Origin: Streptomyces qinglanensis
GTDB taxonomy: Bacteria > Actinomycetota > Actinomycetes > Streptomycetales > Streptomycetaceae
Length of the DNA stretch: 64,000 nucleotides
Assembly: GCF_900111245.1 (NCBI RefSeq)
Contig: NZ_FOGO01000009.1
Coordinates: 248,001 to 312,000 of the forward strand
Direction: 5' to 3'
The notes beneath the pieces were generated by a model. That model saw nothing but the letters and a program-made list of their open reading frames with translations, searched no databases and was not told the origin of the DNA. Numbering within the stretch: the first letter of the stretch is position 1; each line of letters opens with the position of its first letter. Shown here piece after piece: positions 34,532 to 43,613 of this stretch. The position numbers were made by a program, and so were the translations under genes.

Positions 34532-36352
34532 TCACCCCTCCTCCGCCGCGCCCGCAGCGCCGCTCACCGTGAACGGCAGACCCGCGCCGCCCGGGAACAG
34601 CAGCGGCGTGCGCAGGTCGACGTCGGCCTTCCAGACGGTGCCGCCGCGGGTGCAGCTGACCGCGGCGTCCGAGCGCCACTTCGCGGGCAGGTGTGCGCGG
34701 GCCGCCGCCTCGCAGGCGCTCTGCGGGTCCCCGTAGGCGGCGGCCGCGGTGGCGGCACGGGCGGCCTCGTCGGCGGAGTTGCCCGCGAGCGAGAAGGTGT
34801 AGCCGATCAGGACGCACTGCCACAGCAGCACCAGGGTGAGCAGCACGACCGGCGCCATCCCGGCGAACTCCACGGTCAGCGAGCCGCGGTCGCCGCCCCA
34901 TGCGCCGGTGCGGCCCTCCGGTGGCACCTGGCGGCGCGGGATGCCCAGGGCTCCCCGGTCGGAGCCGAGGGGCGACGCGGTGCCGGAGGCCGGGCCGGGC
35001 GGCAGCGCCTGTCGCGCCTGCCGCGCCTGCGGGGCGAGCGCGGGTCTGTGGCCGGCCTCCTCGCCCCCGCCCCGACCGCCGCCGCCCTGGCCACCGCCGC
35101 CCTGGCCACTGCCACGGGTCCGGCGCCGGGCCGCGGGACCGCGCGGCGGCTCCCCGCCCGGCCCCGCGGCCAGTCCGAGCTCACCCGCCAGGGCCCACAG
35201 CGCCTGCCGGACGCTGCCTTTGGGGTCCAGGTCCTGCATCCGCCCGGCGTCCAGCGCCGACTGGAGTTCCTTGAAGTGGGCCGGCACGGTCGTGCGGGCC
35301 ACCGGGCTGCCGGTGATGCGGGCGACGAGCTGCGGCTGGATCTCGGCCTGCCGCGAGGCCCGGTTGACGACGACGACCGTCTCCTGCGCCGTGCGGATCC
35401 GCAGCCGGTCCCACATCCGCACCATGCGCTTGGCACCCCGTACGGCGAGCACGTCGGGGGTGGTCAGCAGCAGGGCGAGGTCGGCCGCCTCGACGGCCGC
35501 GGCGTTCCCGGAGTGCATCTGGCTGCCGCAGTCCAGCACCACCGTCTCGTAGTGGGAGCGCAGCGCGGCGACCAGTTGGCGGGCGGTCCGCTCGTCCACG
35601 TCCTCGCCGCGCTCGCCCTCGTCCGGGGCCAGCAGCAGGCCGAGACCGGTCTCGTGCGGGTAGACGGCGTCCTGGAGGACCCGCGGGGTCAGGTCCTTGA
35701 TCCCGGCCAGGTCGGCGACGGACCGGCGGAAGCGCACGTCGAGGAAGGAGGCGACGTCCCCGGACTGGAGGTCGAGGTCGGCCAGCACCGTGCTGCGGCC
35801 CGCGGCGCGGGCGGCGAGGGCCAGTTGGACGGCCGTCAGGGTGGTGCCGACGCCGCCCTTGGCCCCGGAGACGGTGACGACGGTGCCGCCGCCCGGTCCG
35901 GCGGCGCCGGGCGGCGCTGCGTCGCGGCCCTCGGGACCGCCCAGGTGGCGGCGGACGCCGGTGGCCCAGGCCGCGGCGGCGCCGACCCGGGCCGCCAGTT
36001 CGTCGTAGTTCAGGGGCAGTCCGGCGACGCCGCGGGCTCCGGCGTCCATGGCGGCGGCGTACAGCGCGGGGCTGGTGTCCTGGGTGGCGAGCACGACGGC
36101 GACGGCGGGGAACCGGAGGGCGACCTGGCTGATCAGTTCCAGTGCGGCGACCGGGCCGATCAGCTCGTGGACGAGCACCACTTCGGGCAGCTCGGCGGGT
36201 GCCTCGGCGGCCTGCTGGGCGAGGGCGTCCAGCAGTTGCCCCGAGTCGACGGCGGGCGGGAGCGGCTCGGCGTCGGGGAGCTGGCTGAGCAGGGTGACGA
36301 GGGGGCGGGCGGCGTCCGGGTCGCTGACGGCGGGCTGGATGCGGATGACCAT
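34532..36352 (-). CDS. TadZ/CpaE ATPase fused in frame to a TadE-like pseudopilin
   Basis: A 606-aa open frame. Residues 1-150 form a receiver-like domain (LPEVVLVHELIGPVAALELI); about 155-420 a MinD/ParA-type ATPase with the degenerate Walker A AKGGVGTTLTAVQ typical of TadZ/CpaE, and VVLDCGSQMHSGN. A Gly/Arg/Gln linker (420-485) leads to a TadE domain (487-606: DRGSLTVEFAG, helix MAPVVLLTLVLLWQCVLIGY). No stop separates them. An internal GTG (VPPEGRTGAW) could give a separate TadE but has a poor ribosome site. ATG 36352 lies 7 bp after cpaB. Confidence 0.85.
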   Translation of the reverse strand: MVIRIQPAVSDPDAARPLVTLLSQLPDAEPLPPAVDSGQLLDALAQQAAEAPAELPEVVLVHELIGPVAALELISQVALRFPAVAVVLATQDTSPALYAAAMDAGARGVAGLPLNYDELAARVGAAAAWATGVRRHLGGPEGRDAAPPGAAGPGGGTVVTVSGAKGGVGTTLTAVQLALAARAAGRSTVLADLDLQSGDVASFLDVRFRRSVADLAGIKDLTPRVLQDAVYPHETGLGLLLAPDEGERGEDVDERTARQLVAALRSHYETVVLDCGSQMHSGNAAAVEAADLALLLTTPDVLAVRGAKRMVRMWDRLRIRTAQETVVVVNRASRQAEIQPQLVARITGSPVARTTVPAHFKELQSALDAGRMQDLDPKGSVRQALWALAGELGLAAGPGGEPPRGPAARRRTRGSGQGGGGQGGGGRGGGEEAGHRPALAPQARQARQALPPGPASGTASPLGSDRGALGIPRRQVPPEGRTGAWGGDRGSLTVEFAGMAPVVLLTLVLLWQCVLIGYTFSLAGNSADEAARAATAAAAYGDPQSACEAAARAHLPAKWRSDAAVSCTRGGTVWKADVDLRTPLLFPGGAGLPFTVSGAAGAAEEG

Positions 36353-36359
36353 CGGGGCC

Positions 36360-37091
36360 TCACTTGTCTCCGGGGAGCGTGTAGATGCGGTCCTCCTCGG
36401 GGACCTCGGTGTCGTCACCCGGTGCGACCAGGGCGAGCCGGACGTGCTCGGCGAAGGATTCGGCGTAGGCGACGCGCTGGGCGTCCTCGGTGGTGAGCGC
36501 GAAGGTGATGGGGACGCCGTCGCGGTCGCGGGCGCGGTCGTCGCGGTCCCCGCCGTCCTTGAGCGGGGTGAGCTTGCCGACGTCGATGACCTTGGCGCCG
36601 CTGACGATGACCCGGGACTCGGAGGGGGTTCTGCCGCGGCCCTCGCCTCCGGCGCGCTGCTCGCCCTCGAAGGTGGCGTAGATGTTGACCCGGTTGCCGG
36701 GGTGGATCTTCCCCGCGACGCCGGTCTCGGCGTCGATCATGATGGCGATCTCCTGCTCGCCCGTGTCGAGTTCGGGCCGCTCGGCCATCATGTCCGACTG
36801 GAGCAGCGAGCCCTTCTTGAGGGGGTTGACGGCGATCTTGCGCCGGATGTCGCCGAGGTCGGTGACGGCGGTGGCGGGCAGCCACCGCTTCGGCATGGAC
36901 ACCTCGGTGAACTGCGAGCTGTCCAGCGTCCGGTAGGCGGGCACGTCCTCCTTCAGCTCGTAGGCCGTCGTCTCCTCACCCACCTTGGACTCCACGTTCC
37001 GGACGACGGCCAGCACTCCGGCGAACGCGGCGAGGGCGCACAGGGCCGAGAGGACCAGCAGGAGGACACCGCGGCGCTGGCGTGAGTTCAT
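36360..37091 (-). CDS. cpaB: Flp pilus assembly protein CpaB/RcpC
   Basis: A 243-aa protein with a single N-terminal membrane helix (RRGVLLLVLSALCALAAFAGVLAVV) and an SAF domain (about 45-105, AYELKEDVPAYRTLDSSQF). A RcpC-type C-terminal domain follows (MIDAETGVAGKIHPGNRVNIYATF). ATG 37091 has GAGGAA upstream and overlaps the stop of the preceding gene as ATGA. In diderms CpaB associates with the secretin; here it is presumably a periplasm-equivalent scaffold. Confidence 0.93.
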   Translation of the reverse strand: MNSRQRRGVLLLVLSALCALAAFAGVLAVVRNVESKVGEETTAYELKEDVPAYRTLDSSQFTEVSMPKRWLPATAVTDLGDIRRKIAVNPLKKGSLLQSDMMAERPELDTGEQEIAIMIDAETGVAGKIHPGNRVNIYATFEGEQRAGGEGRGRTPSESRVIVSGAKVIDVGKLTPLKDGGDRDDRARDRDGVPITFALTTEDAQRVAYAESFAEHVRLALVAPGDDTEVPEEDRIYTLPGDK

Positions 37092-38068
37092 GGACGGATT
37101 CCTCGGGGATCGGCGACGGCGGGCTCGGGCGGGTCGGGCTCGGGCGGCGCCGCGGAGTGGGCGGAGGCCGCGGACACGGGCGGTGCGGAGGCGGGCGGTG
37201 CGGAGGCGGGCGGTGCGGAGGCGGACGGTGCGCCGGGGGGCGCGGGCGGCAGCGAGGCGGCACAGAACGCGCAGCGGTCGCCGATCAGTTCGAGGCCGCA
37301 TCCGGGGCATTCGTCCCGCCGTACCGAGGCGACCAGTTGGTAGAGGACGGAGACGTCGGGGATGGCGGCCACGAACTCGGTCAGCCGGGTCGTGCCCCAC
37401 CAGTCCGCCGAGTCCCGGGGCAGCGGCGCCTGGTGCACGTGCCCGACCCGCCAGCGGGCGGGGAGGGTGTGCAGGGCCCAGTCGGCGGCGAGCCCACCGG
37501 GTGCGACGGTCAGTTCCGTGGCGAACTGCGGTGCTGTCAGGCCCTTGTCCGCCTCGGGGGTGCCGAGCCGGACCAGCTCGGGAGTGGGCGCCGCCAGGAC
37601 GGCGAACCGGCTGCCGGGCAGCCAGGAGCGGGCGTGCGAGGTGACGCCGACGGGCACCCGGTCCAGCTTCGCGACGGACCCGAGGACCGCACCGGCGTAC
37701 AGATAGTGGGTCAGCAGGCGGGCCGCGGCCCCGAGCACCCCGGGAGTGAAGTCGCACAGCGAGAGCTGCCGCAGCTGCCGCACCAGCACGCCGGTGGCCA
37801 GCGGCGGCAGTTCGACCGGCAGCAGGGCGATCCGGCGGCTCTCCAGCAGAGAGCGGACGGTGTGCAGCCGGTGCCGGTGGCGGAGGGGAAGGGTGGCGGG
37901 GAAGACGGTGACCAGGTGGCCGTGCCGCTCCAGCAGTCCCTGTGTCTCGGCCAGCGCCGCGTCCAGCGGCTGCTCCCCGGGCGGGGAGAGCACGTGCGCG
38001 AGCGGGGTGTGCCGGTCGGGCGCGGCGAGCAGGTGGTCGGGGCAGGTGACCGCTAACGCCGTCGACAC
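37088..38068 (-). CDS. First gene of the tad assembly operon: unknown protein with C-terminal zinc ribbon and a TTA codon
   Basis: A 326-aa soluble protein with no recognised N-terminal domain (about 1-235) and a rubredoxin-like zinc ribbon CPGCGLELIGDRCAFC (about 250-265), then an Ala/Ser/Pro-rich tail with ASAPP repeats. GTG 38068 has GGAGG 5 bases upstream. Codon 5 is TTA (complement of 38054-38056), the leucine codon read only by the bldA tRNA. It overlaps cpaB by ATGA, so poor translation here could lower the whole operon. Found with tad genes; role unknown. Confidence 0.82.
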   Translation of the reverse strand: MSTALAVTCPDHLLAAPDRHTPLAHVLSPPGEQPLDAALAETQGLLERHGHLVTVFPATLPLRHRHRLHTVRSLLESRRIALLPVELPPLATGVLVRQLRQLSLCDFTPGVLGAAARLLTHYLYAGAVLGSVAKLDRVPVGVTSHARSWLPGSRFAVLAAPTPELVRLGTPEADKGLTAPQFATELTVAPGGLAADWALHTLPARWRVGHVHQAPLPRDSADWWGTTRLTEFVAAIPDVSVLYQLVASVRRDECPGCGLELIGDRCAFCAASLPPAPPGAPSASAPPASAPPASAPPVSAASAHSAAPPEPDPPEPAVADPRGIRP

Positions 38069-38227
38069 ATCTGCCTCCCCCGGAGCCCACCACCGGGCTA
38101 CCACACTAGCCATGGGCCCGCGCACCGGGAACCGTTCCCCGCAACTGGGCGCAGCCGAACCACTACCCGTCCCACCCGGCCCGCCAACCCCGCGGCGGGA
38201 AAGTCCGCGGGGCGCCGGCCGGCCGCG

Positions 38228-39559
38228 TCACCAGGGCAGGTCGCGGACCTGCTGCACGCACAGGACGAGGAAGAGCACGCAGGAGGCCCCCAGCAGGCCG
38301 TTGCTGACCGGACCGTTGCGCCATTCGCGGGGCGTGCGCTCGCTGTTGAGCAGCCACAGCAGGGTGGCGGCGAGGAAGGGCATGAAGAACGCGCCCAGCA
38401 CTCCGTAGGCCACCACCAGACCGAAGGGCCGGTCCAGCCACAGCAGGATCATCGGGGGGAAGGTCAGCCACAGCAGATAGCCGCGGAAGGGCAGCGAGCG
38501 CTCCTGCTCGCCGCGGGCGAGCGGGGCGACGCCCGCCTCGGCCGGACCGCCGCGGGCGGCCCGTACCCGCGCCACGAAGTCGGCGAACATCAGGCTCACT
38601 CCGTGCCACACGCCCACCAGGGAGGAGAAGGAGGCGGCGAAGAAGCCGATCAGGAAGAGCGTGGCGGTGGAGCTGCCGAAGCGCTCCTCCAGGACGGATT
38701 CGAGGTCGAGGAGCCCTTTGTCGCCGGACGCGAGCGCCAGGTGCGAGGAGTGCAGCAGCTCGGCGCCGATGATCAGCATGGCGACGACGAAGACGCCGGT
38801 CGTCAGGTAGGCGACGCGGTTGTCGAGCCGCATCATCCGCATCCAACTGCTGTCCGCCCAGCCCTTGGCGTTGATCCAGTAGCCGTACGCGGCCATGGTG
38901 ATGGTGCCGCCGACCCCGCCGATCAGGCCCAGGGTGTAGATCATCGAGCCGGACGGCAGGACCGGGACGAGTCCGGCGAGCGCGTCGCCCAGGTCGGGGC
39001 TGACCCGGATCGCGACGTAGACCACGACCAGGAACATCACGCCGACGAAGGCCATCATGATCTTCTCGACGACGGCGTAGCGGTTGGTCCACACGAACAG
39101 CAGCCCGACCAGCCCGGTGAGGACGGCCCACGCCTTGAGCGGCAGGGCGTCCGGGAAGAGCGCCTGCAGCGGCAGCGCGCTGGAGGACATGGCGGTCGCG
39201 CCGTAGACGAAGCCCCAGATCACCACGTACCCGGCGAAGTAGACCGTCGTCCAGGCTCCGAGGCCGCGCCAGCCGTCGAAGATGGTGCGCCCGGTGGCCA
39301 GGTGCCAGCGACCGGTGGCCTCGGCCAGTGCGATCTTGACGATGCAGCCGATGACGGCGGCCCACAGCAGGGTGTAGCCGAACTTGCTGCCGGCCACGAG
39401 GGTGGCGACCAGGTCGCCCGCGCCGACTCCGGTCGCCGCGACGACGACGCCGGGACCGATCTTCTTCCAACTGGGCCTGCGCACCGCGGGTGCGGTACCG
39501 CCGGTCGTACCGGGTGCGGCACTGCCGGACATGCCGGGTGCGGTCTCCTCCGCTGCCAT
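38228..39559 (-). CDS. Nramp-superfamily transporter lacking the usual metal motifs
   Basis: A 443-aa, about 11-helix protein of the Nramp/LeuT-fold type. The first helix reads ATGVGAGDLVATLVAGSKFGY, where classical manganese/iron carriers have DPGN; the sixth reads GGTITMAAYGYWINAKG, where they have MPH. Both metal-binding motifs are thus replaced, so a different ion or substrate (magnesium, as in NRMT relatives, or something else) is possible. ATG 39559 begins MAAEETAPGM. Monocistronic. Confidence 0.85.
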   Translation of the reverse strand: MAAEETAPGMSGSAAPGTTGGTAPAVRRPSWKKIGPGVVVAATGVGAGDLVATLVAGSKFGYTLLWAAVIGCIVKIALAEATGRWHLATGRTIFDGWRGLGAWTTVYFAGYVVIWGFVYGATAMSSSALPLQALFPDALPLKAWAVLTGLVGLLFVWTNRYAVVEKIMMAFVGVMFLVVVYVAIRVSPDLGDALAGLVPVLPSGSMIYTLGLIGGVGGTITMAAYGYWINAKGWADSSWMRMMRLDNRVAYLTTGVFVVAMLIIGAELLHSSHLALASGDKGLLDLESVLEERFGSSTATLFLIGFFAASFSSLVGVWHGVSLMFADFVARVRAARGGPAEAGVAPLARGEQERSLPFRGYLLWLTFPPMILLWLDRPFGLVVAYGVLGAFFMPFLAATLLWLLNSERTPREWRNGPVSNGLLGASCVLFLVLCVQQVRDLPW

Positions 39560-39862
39560 GACGCCTCCGCCGTACGTGTGCTCGTGGGTGGGACGACCGT
39601 GCAGGTCGCAGGCGATGAAACCGCCTGCGGACGATCAGCACAAGGGGGTGCGGGCTGCGAGGTGGGCTCGCTTCGGAACGCCGGGGCGCCACCGGCGCAC
39701 GCTGTTCGATGCCTTGACAACGGGCCCGCACGTGCACGCGCTGCCCTGAACCGGCCCCCGGCAGCGCCGCGCCCCCGGACCCGAGCGGATCCGGGGGCGC
39801 GGCGGTGTACGGAGCCCGCGGCGCCTGCTACGGCCCCTCAGCGGCCGTCCGCCGGCGGGGGA
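39560..39862. other. Intergenic region with transporter leader hairpin and protease terminator
   Basis: 303 bp. At 39607-39629 CGCAGGCG and CGCCTGCG form an 8-bp hairpin in the leader of the transporter gene. At 39765-39804 lies the terminator of the protease gene. I could not match the leader to a known metal riboswitch. Confidence 0.55.
39765..39804 (-). terminator. Terminator downstream of the first trypsin-like gene
   Basis: A perfect 15-bp stem, CGCCGCGCCCCCGGA (39765-39779) and complement (39790-39804), with a 10-base loop, about 60 bp past the stop at 39863. Confidence 0.85.
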
Positions 39863-40714
39863 CTACGCGGCCGGCTGCGGCAGGACGCAGCCGCGCGCGT
39901 CGAGGTCGAGCTGGTTGCCGCGGCCGAAGCAGCGGTTGATCCAGTAGGTCTGCTGGCCGTAGGCGTTCCGGTAGCGGATGCTGACCTCGCCCTTCCGGTC
40001 CACCTCGCACGGGTTGTTGAGCGTGCAGCGCTCCCCGTCCTCGTTGTGGGTGTTGTTGACCCCGACCACCTTGCCGGTGCGGTTGTCGATCACCGGGGAG
40101 CCGGAGGTGCCGCCCTTGGTCTGGCAGTCCATGGTGTAGCGGATGGAGTTCTTCCAGGTCCAGTCCGCCTCCTTGAGCCGGTAGGCGAACCCGTCGACCG
40201 CGCAGCCGAAGGTCTCCTTCCAGTAGCCGGAGACGACGGTGATGTCCCGCCCGGCACGCGGACGCTTGGCGTCGAGCTTCAGTGCGTCGATGCCGTACTT
40301 CTTCTTGATCTGCCGGTACGTGGAGGTCGTCTCGTACAACGAGATGTCGGTGTCCGTCATCGTCGCGTACGCGATCTTGTCGGAGTGGATCTTCCCCGCG
40401 TCGCTGCCGTCCGCGTTCAGCAGGGTGAAGTCACGGCTGGTCGGCTGGTCGACGACGACCTCGCCCGCGCCGGGCATGCCCTCCTGGAGGCAGTGGCCGT
40501 TGGAGAGCACGAGCGCCGGGTCACCGGGCCGGGAGTGCTTGAGCTTGACCACGGAGCCCGAGCAGTTGCTGAGGGCGACGGTGCCCTCGAAGGAGGGGGT
40601 GCGGTGGGCGGTGGGCTGGGCGGGGGCTGCGGCGGCGGGGGCAGCGGATATGCCCACCAGCGCGGCGGCGCTCAGGAGCGCCGCCGCGGCCGTGCCGACG
40701 AGGGACTTTCTCAT
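39863..40714 (-). CDS. Secreted trypsin-like serine protease
   Basis: A 283-aa exported S1-type protease. Signal peptide 1-30 (AAPAAAAP). Likely triad: His in VLSNGHCLQ (about residue 74), Asp in TMTDTDISLY (about 118), Ser in KGGTSGSPVID (about 201). Six cysteines are retained outside the triad. ATG 40714 has GAGGAG upstream. It is 99 bp from a close paralogue on the same strand; the two align along their whole length, so they arose by tandem duplication. Confidence 0.92.
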   Translation of the reverse strand: MRKSLVGTAAAALLSAAALVGISAAPAAAAPAQPTAHRTPSFEGTVALSNCSGSVVKLKHSRPGDPALVLSNGHCLQEGMPGAGEVVVDQPTSRDFTLLNADGSDAGKIHSDKIAYATMTDTDISLYETTSTYRQIKKKYGIDALKLDAKRPRAGRDITVVSGYWKETFGCAVDGFAYRLKEADWTWKNSIRYTMDCQTKGGTSGSPVIDNRTGKVVGVNNTHNEDGERCTLNNPCEVDRKGEVSIRYRNAYGQQTYWINRCFGRGNQLDLDARGCVLPQPAA

Positions 40715-40813
40715 GTACTCCTCATTCTTCTCGGTTGCGGGAGAACCGGCCCCGAGCGGGGACGGTGGTGGCAGTTCCTGCGCCGGGCCCCCGGTCCGCA
40801 CGGACGGGTGGCG

Positions 40814-41674
40814 TCAGGGCTTGGGGAGCGTGCAGCCCGCGCGGTCGAGGTCGACCTTGTTCCCCGCGCCCACGCACGGCGCGATGATGTAGGTCTCCTG
40901 GCCGTAGCCGATCCCCGGGCGGACGGTGACCTGCCCGGACGCGTCCACCTCGCAGGGGTTGTTCAGGGTGCAGCGCTCCCCGTCCTCGTTCCGGGTGTTG
41001 TTGACCCCGACCACCTTGCCGGTGGCGTCGTCGATCACCGGTGAGCCGGAAGTGCCGCCCTTGGTACGGCAGTCGGCGGTGTAGCGCAGGGAGTCCTTCA
41101 TCGTCCAGCCGGCTTCCTCGAGCCGGTGGGCGAAGCCGTCGAGGGAGCAGCCGTACTTCTCCCGCCAGTAGCCGGAGACGACGGTGATGTCGCGGCCCTG
41201 GGTGGGGTGGGCCGCGTCGACGTCGAGCGCCTCGATGCCGTACCGGGACTCGATCTGCCGGTAGGTGGAGCGCACCTGGTACAGCGAGATGTCGGTGTCG
41301 GTCATCGTCGCGTAGGCGACCTTGCTGGCGCGCACGGTGCCCGCCCGCCAGCCGCCCGCGGTCAACAGGGTGAAGGAGCGGCTGGACGCCTGGTCCTTGA
41401 CGACCTGGCCGGGCGAGGGCATGCCCGTCTCCAGGCAGTGGCCGTTGGAGAGCACGAGCGCCGGGTCGTCGGGCTGCGAGGTGGGCATCTTGACGACCGA
41501 GCCGGAGCAGTTGCTGAGTGCGACGGTGCCCTCGAAGGAGGGCGTCGCGGCCACCTTCGCGCCGTGCGCGGCCGTGTCGTGGTCGACGGCGGCGGCCGGT
41601 GCCGCGGCGATACCGGTGAGTGCCGCGGCGCCGAAGAGCGCGGCGGAGAGGGAGGTTGCGAGAGGTCTGTTCAC
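40814..41674 (-). CDS. Secreted trypsin-like serine protease, paralogue
   Basis: A 286-aa exported protease; GTG 41674 follows AGAGGAA. Signal peptide 1-29 (AAPAAAV). Triad positions as in the neighbour: VLSNGHCLE, TMTDTDISLYQ, KGGTSGSPVIDD. Shared blocks include SFEGTVALSNCSGSVVK, GRDITVVSGYW and NEDGERCTLNNPCEVD, while linker residues differ widely. Duplicated with the gene at 39863. Confidence 0.92.
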   Translation of the reverse strand: MNRPLATSLSAALFGAAALTGIAAAPAAAVDHDTAAHGAKVAATPSFEGTVALSNCSGSVVKMPTSQPDDPALVLSNGHCLETGMPSPGQVVKDQASSRSFTLLTAGGWRAGTVRASKVAYATMTDTDISLYQVRSTYRQIESRYGIEALDVDAAHPTQGRDITVVSGYWREKYGCSLDGFAHRLEEAGWTMKDSLRYTADCRTKGGTSGSPVIDDATGKVVGVNNTRNEDGERCTLNNPCEVDASGQVTVRPGIGYGQETYIIAPCVGAGNKVDLDRAGCTLPKP

Positions 41675-41756
41675 GGTGGGGGTTCCTCTCTTGATACCGA
41701 AGGTTCGTTCGGTCCGACGCCGTGCATTCTTGGGCCAGATGGCGGCCACCACAAGA

Positions 41757-41793
41757 GCGCCCCCGGAATCGGGAGAAACGATTCCGGGGGCGC
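41757..41793 (-). terminator. Terminator of the gntP operon
   Basis: A perfect 15-bp stem, GCGCCCCCGGAATCG (41757-41771) and complement (41779-41793), 7-base loop, downstream of the GntP stop and upstream of the protease start. Confidence 0.9.
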
Positions 41794-41868
41794 ACGGGCG
41801 ACCGGCGGCATCCGAACGGCGGTGCGACCGGGCGGCGTTGCCGCGGCCGGACCGCTGCCGGACGCGGG

Positions 41869-43404
41869 CTAGACGACGATGCTGACCAGCGCCGCCACCG
41901 CGAACCCCGCGACCGACAGCACCGACTCCAGCACCGTCCAGGAGGCGAGGGTGTCCCGCTCGGAGATGCCGAAGTACTTCGAGACCATCCAGAACCCGCC
42001 GTCGTTGACGTGCGAGGCGAAGATGGACCCCGCCGAGATCGCCATGATGACCAGCGCCAGGTGTGCCTGCGAGGGGTCGCTCTGCGCCAGCAGCGGTGCC
42101 ACGATGCCCGCCGTGGTGACGATGGCGACCGTCGCCGACCCCTGCGCCACCCGCAGCACCAGCGAGATCAGGTAGGCCAGCACGATCACCGGCAGCCCCG
42201 CGTCCCCGAACACGTCCGCGAGGGCCTGCGCGACGCCCGACCCCTGCAGGACGGCGCCGAAGACGCCGCCCGCGCCCACCACCAGCAGGATGTTGCCGAC
42301 CGGCTTGAGCGAGGCGGTGGAGACCGACTCCAGCGACTTGCGGCTCCACCCCCGGCGCAGCCCCAGCAGGTAGTAGGCCATCAGCAGGGCGACGGTCAGC
42401 GCCACGAAGGGATGCCCGACGAACTCGATGACCGAGCGGACCGTCGAGGGGTCGAGCGCGAGCGAGGAGAAGGTGGCCGCCAGGATGAGGACCAGCGGGG
42501 TCCCGATGATGGCCAGCACCGTGCCGAGAGCGACGGGCTGCTCCGCGGCCGCCGCCTCCTCCCCGGCCTCCGCGGTCCCGGTGCCGGTGCTGGTGCCGGT
42601 GCCGGTGCCCCCGGTGCCCTCGGTGCCGGTGCCGGACGTCCGCTTCTCCGCCGCGACGGCGCGCTTGGCCTCCTCGGCGGCCTCCAGCATGTCCTGCGGT
42701 ACCGCGACGAAGAGCCGGTTGCCGATCCACGCCGCGTACGCCCAGGCGGCGAGCACTGCGGGAATGCCGCAGACGACACCCATCAGGATGATCCAGCCCA
42801 GTTCCACGTCCAGCAGCCCGGCCGCGGCCACCGGGCCGGGGTGCGGCGGCAGGAACGCGTGCGTCATGGACAGCCCGGCGAGCATCGGCATGCAGTAGAG
42901 GAGGATCGACTTGCCGCTGCGCTTGGCCGCCGCGTAGACGATGGGCGCCAGCACGAAGATGCCGACGTCGAAGAAGACGGGGATACCGAAGATCAGACCG
43001 GTCAGCCCCATGGCGAGCGGCCCGCGCCGCTCACCGAAGAGGCCCAGCAGCCGCGCCGAGAGCGCCTCGGCGCCTCCGCTGACCTCCAGGATCGCCCCCA
43101 GCATGGTGCCGAGGCCGATGATGATCGCGACGTGTCCGAGGATGCCGCCCATCCCCGATTCGATCATCGAGACGGCGTCGGACTTCTGGACGGTGCCGAA
43201 GAGTTCGGTGACGGACAGGCCCGCGCCCAGCCCCACCGCGATGGAGACGGTGAGCAGCGCGACGAACGGCTGGAGGCGGACCTTGATGATCAGTACGAGC
43301 AGCAGGACGATGCCGAGGGCCGCCACGGTGAGCAGGCCCCCGGTCCCGGGTATGAGCGCGAGCAGGCCGCCCGTGTGGGGGGCCGCCTCTCCGGCGAGCA
43401 GCAT
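41869..43404 (-). CDS. GntP-family gluconate/D-serine-type permease
   Basis: A 511-aa membrane carrier with about 12 helices. Family features: FGIPVFFDVGIFVLAPIVYA, HAFLPPHPGPVAAAGLL, GSATVAIVTTAGIVAPLL and SHVNDGGFWMVSKYFG. ATG 43404 has CGGAG upstream. A Gly/Thr repeat (TGTEGTGGTGTGTSTGTG) is inserted in a central cytoplasmic loop. GntP proteins import gluconate or related acids and some import D-serine; linkage to a D-serine-dehydratase-like enzyme favours an acid or D-amino acid substrate. Confidence 0.93.
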   Translation of the reverse strand: MLLAGEAAPHTGGLLALIPGTGGLLTVAALGIVLLLVLIIKVRLQPFVALLTVSIAVGLGAGLSVTELFGTVQKSDAVSMIESGMGGILGHVAIIIGLGTMLGAILEVSGGAEALSARLLGLFGERRGPLAMGLTGLIFGIPVFFDVGIFVLAPIVYAAAKRSGKSILLYCMPMLAGLSMTHAFLPPHPGPVAAAGLLDVELGWIILMGVVCGIPAVLAAWAYAAWIGNRLFVAVPQDMLEAAEEAKRAVAAEKRTSGTGTEGTGGTGTGTSTGTGTAEAGEEAAAAEQPVALGTVLAIIGTPLVLILAATFSSLALDPSTVRSVIEFVGHPFVALTVALLMAYYLLGLRRGWSRKSLESVSTASLKPVGNILLVVGAGGVFGAVLQGSGVAQALADVFGDAGLPVIVLAYLISLVLRVAQGSATVAIVTTAGIVAPLLAQSDPSQAHLALVIMAISAGSIFASHVNDGGFWMVSKYFGISERDTLASWTVLESVLSVAGFAVAALVSIVV

Positions 43405-43613
43405 GGGAACTCCGTTGTCCGGTACGGGGAGGGAGGACTCCGCGCCTGCCGCGGACCGCGGCGGTGCGGCCGCGAGGGCCCGTTTCCCCTCCCCGCGGGC
43501 ACGCCGGACCACCCGCCCGCGGCCGGACGGTGCCGGGGCGGGACGGGGGAGACCGGTGGGGCGCGGGGCGAGCGGGCGGCGCGGGGGAACCGGAGGCGCG
43601 CGGCCCCCGGCGC

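Noticed and set aside
39560..39700. Manganese or magnesium riboswitch in the Nramp leader
   Set aside because: Only an 8-bp hairpin is visible; no class-defining sequence could be matched by eye.
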